Of a stretch of 6,387 nt of DNA, positions 5,893 to 6,387 are shown piece by piece. The notes under the pieces were generated by a model. The model searched no databases and had not been told where the DNA came from. It saw only the letters and a list, made by a program, of their open reading frames with translations. The stretch covers positions 1 through 6,387 of the forward strand of contig DAIUAL010000200.1 of the NCBI GenBank assembly GCA_036847245.1, given 5' to 3'. Positions within the stretch are counted from its first letter, which is position 1. The number at the start of each line of letters is the position of its first letter. This stretch comes from UBA4661 sp002405405. Its GTDB lineage: Bacteria > Bacteroidota > Ignavibacteria > Kapaibacteriales > UBA4661. The position numbers and the translations under genes were made by a program.

Positions 5893-6387
5893 ATCAAGCA
5901 AGGCAAATAGCAACCCTTGTATATGATGGATTGTATGGCACGTTATCGCAACGTGTTTTGCAAAGAGCATTGAAAGAAGTTGGCAAAACCGCTATTGCTT
6001 TGATGCAACAACGGATTGCAGTAGGTAAAGTTGATGTCTATGGCAATAAATTTCCGCCATTGACAAAAGCATACGAGAAGCAAAAAGCCACGATGCTGAA
6101 ACGAAATTTGCGAGGGTTAGGCAGACTGACAGGATTTAGAGCAAATGCCGTAGGCGACATGATGCGTCTGACAGGAAATTTGCTCTCGTCCTTTCAGTAT
6201 GAAATAGCCGAAAGCAAAACCGATGGCAATCAGGTACGGTTAAAATTGAAATTCAGTGTATCACCAACACAAGCGCGAAAAGCCCAGGGATTGTTGCGGA
6301 AACGGCAATTCTTTGGTTTGAGTTTTTCGGGGTCAAACTTAAATAAAGAACAAACAGTATTTCGGATATTCTTTTTGCGTGAGGTCA
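5889..6387 (+). CDS. Tail-completion / virion morphogenesis protein, 3' end outside the window
   Basis: The frame is open from ATG 5889 to the right edge and gives 166 residues without a stop. Visible motifs are YGNKFPPLTKAYEKQK (51-66), RLTGNLLSSFQYE (93-105) and RKRQFFGLSFSG (137-148). The pattern 'G-x-x-x-P-x-L-x-x-x-Y-x-x-x-K', then 'L-T-G-x-L-x-x-S', then 'R-x-F-x-G-L-S' is typical of phage virion morphogenesis proteins of the Mu gpG / HK97 gp10-like group, which join the head connector to the tail. The N-terminal helix (about 1-42) fits. As usual for this group it follows the connector, here with an ATGA overlap. The motif RxFxGLS normally lies near the C-terminus, so little is probably missing. 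No internal TAG is present. Confidence 0.72.
   Translation, partial: MNQARQIATLVYDGLYGTLSQRVLQRALKEVGKTAIALMQQRIAVGKVDVYGNKFPPLTKAYEKQKATMLKRNLRGLGRLTGFRANAVGDMMRLTGNLLSSFQYEIAESKTDGNQVRLKLKFSVSPTQARKAQGLLRKRQFFGLSFSGSNLNKEQTVFRIFFLREV

Noticed and set aside
1..6387. tRNA (including a suppressor tRNA), CRISPR array, insertion sequence or attachment site
   Set aside because: Reading both strands showed no cloverleaf-like segment, no regularly spaced repeats, no transposase and no paired long direct repeats. The window is almost fully occupied by head genes.

Overview
This window looks like the packaging and head-assembly region of a tailed double-stranded DNA phage (Caudoviricetes) or prophage. 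All supportable genes lie on the + strand and are tightly packed, in the usual order: small terminase, large terminase (TerL), portal, scaffold, SU10-type major capsid protein (MCP), a small protein, a head-tail connector and a tail-completion protein cut by the right edge. Family calls come from reading protein motifs by eye; no search was run. The DNA is AT-leaning with many AAA and CAA codons, and some genes carry good Shine-Dalgarno sites. The host cannot be named from this. There is no integrase, attachment site, tRNA or CRISPR array, so free phage versus prophage is undecided.

Layout. Positions 3-113 hold the end of a very lysine/alanine-rich, histone H1-like protein, followed by a 13-bp hairpin (137-184) that may end its transcript. 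The packaging motor follows: small terminase (213-758, TTG start) and TerL (761-2038). The portal (2041-3456) is next, then a 72-nt gap, the coiled-coil scaffold (3529-4146) and the MCP (4158-5306). Three closely linked genes finish the window: a 61-residue protein (5309-5494), a helical connector (5491-5892) and a morphogenesis/tail-completion protein (5889 to beyond the end). The last two junctions are ATGA overlaps.

The most notable observation is that TerL and portal, adjacent essential genes, are each interrupted by one in-frame TAG (1901-1903 and 2338-2340). The same frame continues on both sides with family-like sequence, including a probable third TerL nuclease aspartate. Possible explanations are amber suppression or readthrough, partial TAG reassignment (as in some gut phages that read TAG as glutamine), two nonsense mutations in a decaying prophage, or sequence error. 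Wholesale reassignment is disfavoured: the MCP ends at a TAG two bases before the next start codon, and all 18 of its glutamines use CAA/CAG. The window alone cannot settle this.

How the genes would work together: the terminase subunits recognise and pump DNA through the portal into a prohead built from the MCP on the scaffold; the connector and tail-completion proteins then close the head and join it to the tail. A strong hairpin just downstream of the MCP stop may tune the relative expression of these genes.
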